A stretch of DNA of 8,936 nucleotides, taken from contig JAENVX010000390.1 of assembly GCA_016650355.1 (NCBI GenBank), positions 1 to 8,936 of the forward strand, read 5' to 3'. The notes beneath the pieces were generated by a model. It saw nothing but the letters and a program-made list of their open reading frames with translations, did not search any database and was not told the origin of the DNA. The DNA is from Bacteroidia bacterium (GTDB lineage Bacteria > Bacteroidota > Bacteroidia > Cytophagales > Cyclobacteriaceae). The position numbers and the translations under genes are program-made. This document shows, piece after piece, positions 6,437 to 8,936 of this stretch (positions are counted from its first letter, which is position 1; every line of letters begins with the position of its first letter).

Positions 6437-6664
6437 ATGAAGGTCGTTATGGAGAGTAAAGTCGATGTTATTTCAGTTTTAACATGCCCCCATTGTGGTT
6501 TCAAAAAAGAAGAAACAATGCCCATTAACGCTTGTCAATACTTCTACGAATGCGAAAGTTGTAAAGCATTACTAAAGCCAAAGGAAGGAGACTGTTGTGT
6601 ATTTTGCTCTTTCGGCAATGTAAAATGCCCGCCACAACAATTAAACGTGTCATGTTGTAATTGA
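6437..6664 (+). CDS. GDCCVxC-domain small Cys-rich protein
   Basis: Small soluble protein of 75 aa with 11 cysteines and no signal peptide or membrane segment. It carries CPHC (17-20) and CESC (39-42) pairs like a zinc ribbon, then the diagnostic GDCCVFCSFG (51-60) followed by CPP (64-66), and a C-terminal CC (73-74). I recognise this as the GDCCVxC-domain family, in which some members are selenoproteins; here every position is encoded as cysteine and there is no in-frame TGA before the natural stop. Function of the family is not established; metal binding or thiol redox chemistry is inferred from the cysteines. ATG 6437 is used, but ATG 6449 (Met5) is equally possible because no clear ribosome site marks either. 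It is divergent from usp. Confidence 0.82.
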   Translation: MKVVMESKVDVISVLTCPHCGFKKEETMPINACQYFYECESCKALLKPKEGDCCVFCSFGNVKCPPQQLNVSCCN

Positions 6665-6686
6665 CAATTGTAGCAAATGGAACTTG

Positions 6687-6710
6687 TGATCAGTGCATTC
6701 GAGCACATCA
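6687..6710. terminator. Possible stem-loop between convergent genes
   Basis: TGAT-CA-GTGC-ATTCGA-GCAC-ATCA can fold into an 8-bp stem with a 2-nt bulge and a 6-nt loop. It lies in the 93-nt gap between the GDCCVxC gene and the convergent exported-protein gene. No T-run follows on either strand, so a factor-independent terminator is doubtful. Confidence 0.25.
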
Positions 6711-6757
6711 CCGTGCAGATTTCCCTAATAATATACCAAGAGCTATGAAAAATTACA

Positions 6758-7114
6758 CTACTTTTTTCGCATAAATATTTTAGTAATCATTCCTGCTTGA
6801 TCCAAACCGGCTGAACTAGATTCAATTTGATATCCCTCATCAACAAGTTTGTTAATTGCCGTCAGAACAGTAGTGCCAGCGTCATCATGATGTTCTCTAT
6901 CCATGCCCTTGAAAGGAATGAACTCTCGTTTATCGTTCCCATAATGAATATGAACCCCTTTATCGGGATAATTTGGGATCTCGTAGATTTCTAATAAGAT
7001 ATAAGGCTGACTGCTAGCTACTTTCTCTCCGTTAGAATTGAACGCCATTAACGAAAGAAACGCTGCCACTGCAAGACACGCAAAAGTAAAAACGGTAAAC
7101 TTTGTCATGGTCAT
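6758..7114 (-). CDS. Hypothetical exported protein with His-rich motifs
   Basis: I do not recognise the family with confidence. The 118-aa product starts with a short charged N-terminus and a hydrophobic segment (about residues 5-25, ending near LMAFNSNG) that looks like a Sec signal peptide; there is no cysteine in a lipobox position. The mature part has a predicted beta strand (YILLEIYEIP, 38-47), VHIHYG (54-59), an acidic/His patch REHHDDAG (73-80), then a helix TVLTAINKLVDEGYQI and a final strand MITKIFMRKK. The strand-helix-strand layout suggests a small alpha/beta domain; H55, H57, H75 and H76 could bind a metal, but this is speculation. ATG 7114 and ATG 7108 (Met3) are both possible starts. 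It is convergent with the GDCCVxC gene and transcribed in the same direction as the AraC gene, 218 nt downstream of it, so probably from its own promoter. Confidence 0.75.
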   Translation of the reverse strand: MTMTKFTVFTFACLAVAAFLSLMAFNSNGEKVASSQPYILLEIYEIPNYPDKGVHIHYGNDKREFIPFKGMDREHHDDAGTTVLTAINKLVDEGYQIESSSAGLDQAGMITKIFMRKK

Positions 7115-7280
7115 AATTGGTTAGGTGTTTGGACGAAAATTGCTTAAGTAAATTACATTTATTCGGTGACTTATACTCATTTTGCTTACAAAACACGTTG
7201 TGCTGATTTCGCCAGTTGATAATTACGAATACTGAAATAAAATAATGGTTAGAAAAGAGTATAATTAATCTCAATTTATT

Positions 7281-7294
7281 CCTAAGTCATTAGG
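7281..7294. repeat. Short inverted repeat downstream of the AraC-family gene
   Basis: CCTAA-GTCA-TTAGG lies in the 218-nt gap 7115-7332, 39 nt past the AraC-family stop. The stem is short and AT-rich, and in the AraC transcript the T-run (about 7300-7306) comes before the stem rather than after, so it is not a standard terminator. I saw no other structure and no clear TAnnTTTG promoter in this gap. Confidence 0.2.
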
Positions 7295-7332
7295 TCTAAA
7301 AAAATCCAACAGATAATCGTAGTTTATTATAT

Positions 7333-8202
7333 CTACTTTTTTTGACTTGACCGAAAATTATCCGGAGTCAATCCTACATATTTTTTGAAAAATCTTCCAA
7401 AATATGAGTTGTCCTGAAAGTTTAACTTAAATGCAATTTCTGAAACCGATAAGTTTGTGTGAGTTAAAAGCCTTTTTGCTTCCAATAAAATCCGTTGACG
7501 AATAAGTTCACCTACTGACTTTCCTGATTTTTTCTTGCACAGGGTGTTAAGGTAGTTTGCCGTAACATTCATCTTTTCAGCATACTGCTTAGGCATTTTT
7601 AATTCCAAATAATTTTCTTCAATCAATTCTTGAAGTTTAAACAGGAAGTCATGACTAAAAACTACTTTCTTTCTTTGTGTACCCAGACTCAGGCGTGTTG
7701 CACGCACCATCAATAAACTAATTGAATAAAAAATGGTGTCTCGGGAATATTCGTCATTCCTTAATACCTCCTCTTCTATTCTGAGAAATTCCTCATTCCA
7801 TACGTTCAATTCTTCAGCCATTAAATCAAAATGTGTTGGCAAGTGAGGTCGAAACAAGGGCCACTCCGACATCATTTTTCTACCCTTTGCGAGAGCCATA
7901 AAACTATCAGTGAACAACACCACAAAACCCCTTACTTTGTTTAGTTCAACCCATGCATGCACCTGTCCAGGCGCAATGAGGAACAATCGACCAGAGATTA
8001 AATCATGGCGTTGGAAATCAATATCATGACTGCCCTCTCCACTTGTCACTAAAATAAAAGTATAAAAATCATGACGATGCGATACCCTTAAATGATCAAT
8101 ATCTTCCGCGAAATACTCAAATCTAAAAAAATCAAAGTCCTTGACTTTAGAATCAGTCGACTTGAGCGATTCAATTGAGTAGGCTGGAATATTTTTCTCC
8201 AT
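7333..8202 (-). CDS. AraC-family transcriptional regulator with cupin sensor domain
   Basis: Transcription factor of 289 aa, normal family length. The N-terminal AraC-type cupin (about residues 25-105) shows SHRHDFYTFILVTSGEG (H42, H44) and the closing strand IAPGQVHAWV (H82). The C-terminal double helix-turn-helix spans about 190-285: HTH1 around MPKQYAEKMNVTANYLNTLCKKKSGKS (203-229) and HTH2 around SVSEIAFKLNFQDNSYFGRFFKKYVGLTPDNFR (252-284), a close match to the AraC signature. The ligand is unknown. It is divergent from the MscS-family channel gene with a 221-nt shared upstream region containing a cluster of inverted ATGTA/TACAT elements (8281-8306), candidate operators. Start ATG 8202 is the natural start; whether it controls the channel or itself is inferred from position only. 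Confidence 0.92.
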   Translation of the reverse strand: MEKNIPAYSIESLKSTDSKVKDFDFFRFEYFAEDIDHLRVSHRHDFYTFILVTSGEGSHDIDFQRHDLISGRLFLIAPGQVHAWVELNKVRGFVVLFTDSFMALAKGRKMMSEWPLFRPHLPTHFDLMAEELNVWNEEFLRIEEEVLRNDEYSRDTIFYSISLLMVRATRLSLGTQRKKVVFSHDFLFKLQELIEENYLELKMPKQYAEKMNVTANYLNTLCKKKSGKSVGELIRQRILLEAKRLLTHTNLSVSEIAFKLNFQDNSYFGRFFKKYVGLTPDNFRSSQKK

Positions 8203-8280
8203 AGCGACACAAGATAAGTAAAGAGTGCCATATCAGGCTTTAATTGCACCATACAAAAGATTAAATAGAACATATTTTTG

Positions 8281-8306
8281 CATGTAAGTTTTCTACATGA
8301 ATGTAG
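8281..8306. promoter_or_regulatory. Overlapping inverted repeats (candidate operator) in AraC-mscS intergenic region
   Basis: Three copies of one half-site alternate in orientation. CATGTAAGTTTTCTACATG (8281-8299) has 6-bp arms with a 7-nt spacer, and CTACATGAATGTAG (8293-8306) has 6-bp arms with a 2-nt spacer, sharing the middle copy. The outer copies are ATGTA direct repeats 19 nt apart, a spacing compatible with AraC-family binding. The first palindrome is centred 36 nt upstream of a TTTG on the minus strand (8257 to 8254), though no full TAnnTTTG box is there. The 221-nt region 8203-8423 holds otherwise only the candidate promoter at 8358. Confidence 0.45.
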
Positions 8307-8357
8307 ACCAGCGTAAATAGTCACATGCCGGTATATGTCTTAGGAACTATGAATTTA

Positions 8358-8365
8358 TATATTTG
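8358..8365 (+). promoter_or_regulatory. Candidate -7 promoter box for the MscS-family gene
   Basis: TATATTTG matches the Bacteroidota -7 consensus TAnnTTTG perfectly and lies 58 nt upstream of ATG 8424, giving a predicted leader of about 55 nt. No TTTG -33 element stands at the usual distance. The AT-rich setting makes a chance match possible. Confidence 0.4.
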
Positions 8366-8423
8366 TGGTCCTAACATTCCTTTAACTTTTAATAATTCAA
8401 TTACTTATACTAAACATTTTTCC

Positions 8424-8936
8424 ATGGAGGAACTCTTAAACTATACATACTTTAACAACGCAATACAGAACTATCTGGTAACCACCGGATACATAGCAGC
8501 CGGCATATTGGTTATTCGCCTGTTCAGAAACATCATCTTAAAACGACTACGCCTCTGGGCAGAAAAAACGGAAACAACATTTGATGACTTAGTTATAAAC
8601 GGTGTGGAGCGTTTTATGCTGCCCATTTTTAATTTTGGAGTCATCTACTATGCAATCCAATATTTAACCATTTCCATTGAAGTTGAAAAAATTATCCGCA
8701 ACGCAACGGCTGTAATTCTTACTTATTATGCTGTTCGGGTATTGGCGAGTACTTTTCAACTTATGCTCAGGTCATTCGTACTTAAGCAAGATAACGGAGA
8801 GGAAAAAATTAAACAGCTTGGAGGCATTTCCATTATTATCAACATTATCATCTGGGGCATGGGGCTGGTATTTCTCATCGATAATCTTGGTTACAATGTT
8901 ACGGCTATCATAACGGGACTTGGCATTGGCGGTATA
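8424..8936 (+). CDS. MscS-family mechanosensitive ion channel, N-terminal part (cut by window edge)
   Basis: I translated from ATG 8424; the frame is open to the last base, giving 171 codons. Predicted membrane helices are near residues 19-38, 63-82, 95-113 and 133-153, followed by NVTAIITGLGIGGI (158-171), the start of the pore-lining TM3 that in MscS-family proteins continues as GGIAVALA. The presence of extra helices before the pore segment places it with the medium-length MscS-like proteins rather than the minimal three-helix E. coli MscS. The beta domain and cytoplasmic vestibule lie beyond the edge. Such channels release solutes under membrane tension. ATG 8424 is the first in-frame start and is preceded by an AT-rich leader. 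It is divergent from the AraC-family gene. Confidence 0.88.
   Translation, partial: MEELLNYTYFNNAIQNYLVTTGYIAAGILVIRLFRNIILKRLRLWAEKTETTFDDLVINGVERFMLPIFNFGVIYYAIQYLTISIEVEKIIRNATAVILTYYAVRVLASTFQLMLRSFVLKQDNGEEKIKQLGGISIIINIIIWGMGLVFLIDNLGYNVTAIITGLGIGGI

Noticed and set aside
7193..7205. Possible TGA/TCA palindrome near the exported-protein promoter
   Set aside because: The nearby TGA and TCA triplets (in the GTGACTTATACTCA stretch around 7167-7180) are 7 nt apart rather than 6, so they do not fit the Crp/Fnr pattern seen at the other promoters.
7032..7274. 80-codon minus-strand frame overlapping the exported-protein gene start
   Set aside because: The overlapping frame encodes a clear signal peptide and a folded-looking domain; this one shows no features and runs into intergenic DNA.
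8728..8913. 61-codon plus-strand frame inside the MscS-family gene
   Set aside because: It is a shifted-frame shadow of the channel gene, whose own frame shows membrane helices and the pore motif.

Overview
The window looks like part of a Bacteroidota chromosome, most likely a Cytophagales-type bacterium. The evidence is the AT-rich DNA, TAnnTTTG-type -7 promoter boxes, short A-rich leaders without clear Shine-Dalgarno sites, Sec/lipoprotein-type NosZ, and a FixI/CcoI with an N-terminal Cys-rich domain. No mobile element, CRISPR array, tRNA or rRNA was seen.

Layout. Positions 1-2385 (minus strand) hold the start of a nitrous oxide reduction operon, in transcription order: a Crp/Fnr-type regulator, a lipoprotein cytochrome c, and a clade II nosZ cut by the left edge. 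Positions 2606-6211 (minus) hold usp (tandem universal stress protein), ccoI (copper-transporting P-type ATPase) and ccoS. Positions 6437-6664 (plus) encode a small Cys-rich GDCCVxC-domain protein. Positions 6758-7114 (minus) encode an unrecognised exported protein. Positions 7333-8202 (minus) encode an AraC-family regulator, divergent from an MscS-family channel gene that begins at 8424 and is cut by the right edge. No gene-free stretch exceeds about 225 bases.

How it fits together. The left two thirds read as a low-oxygen/N-oxide respiration module. NosZ needs copper (CuZ and CuA) and electrons, the cytochrome c could supply electrons, and CcoI/CcoS are the copper-export and maturation factors normally tied to cbb3 oxidase, here without ccoNOP beside them. 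The strongest regulatory observation is that three promoters (two before the crp/fnr gene, one before usp) each carry a TGA-N6-TCA palindrome whose centre lies exactly 36.5 nt upstream of the last G of a TAnnTTTG-like box. That is the layout expected for class II activation by a Crp/Fnr protein. It suggests, as inference, that the locally encoded regulator or a paralogue drives both usp-ccoI-ccoS and its own nos operon. The right third (exported protein, AraC regulator, MscS channel) shows no obvious link to this module.
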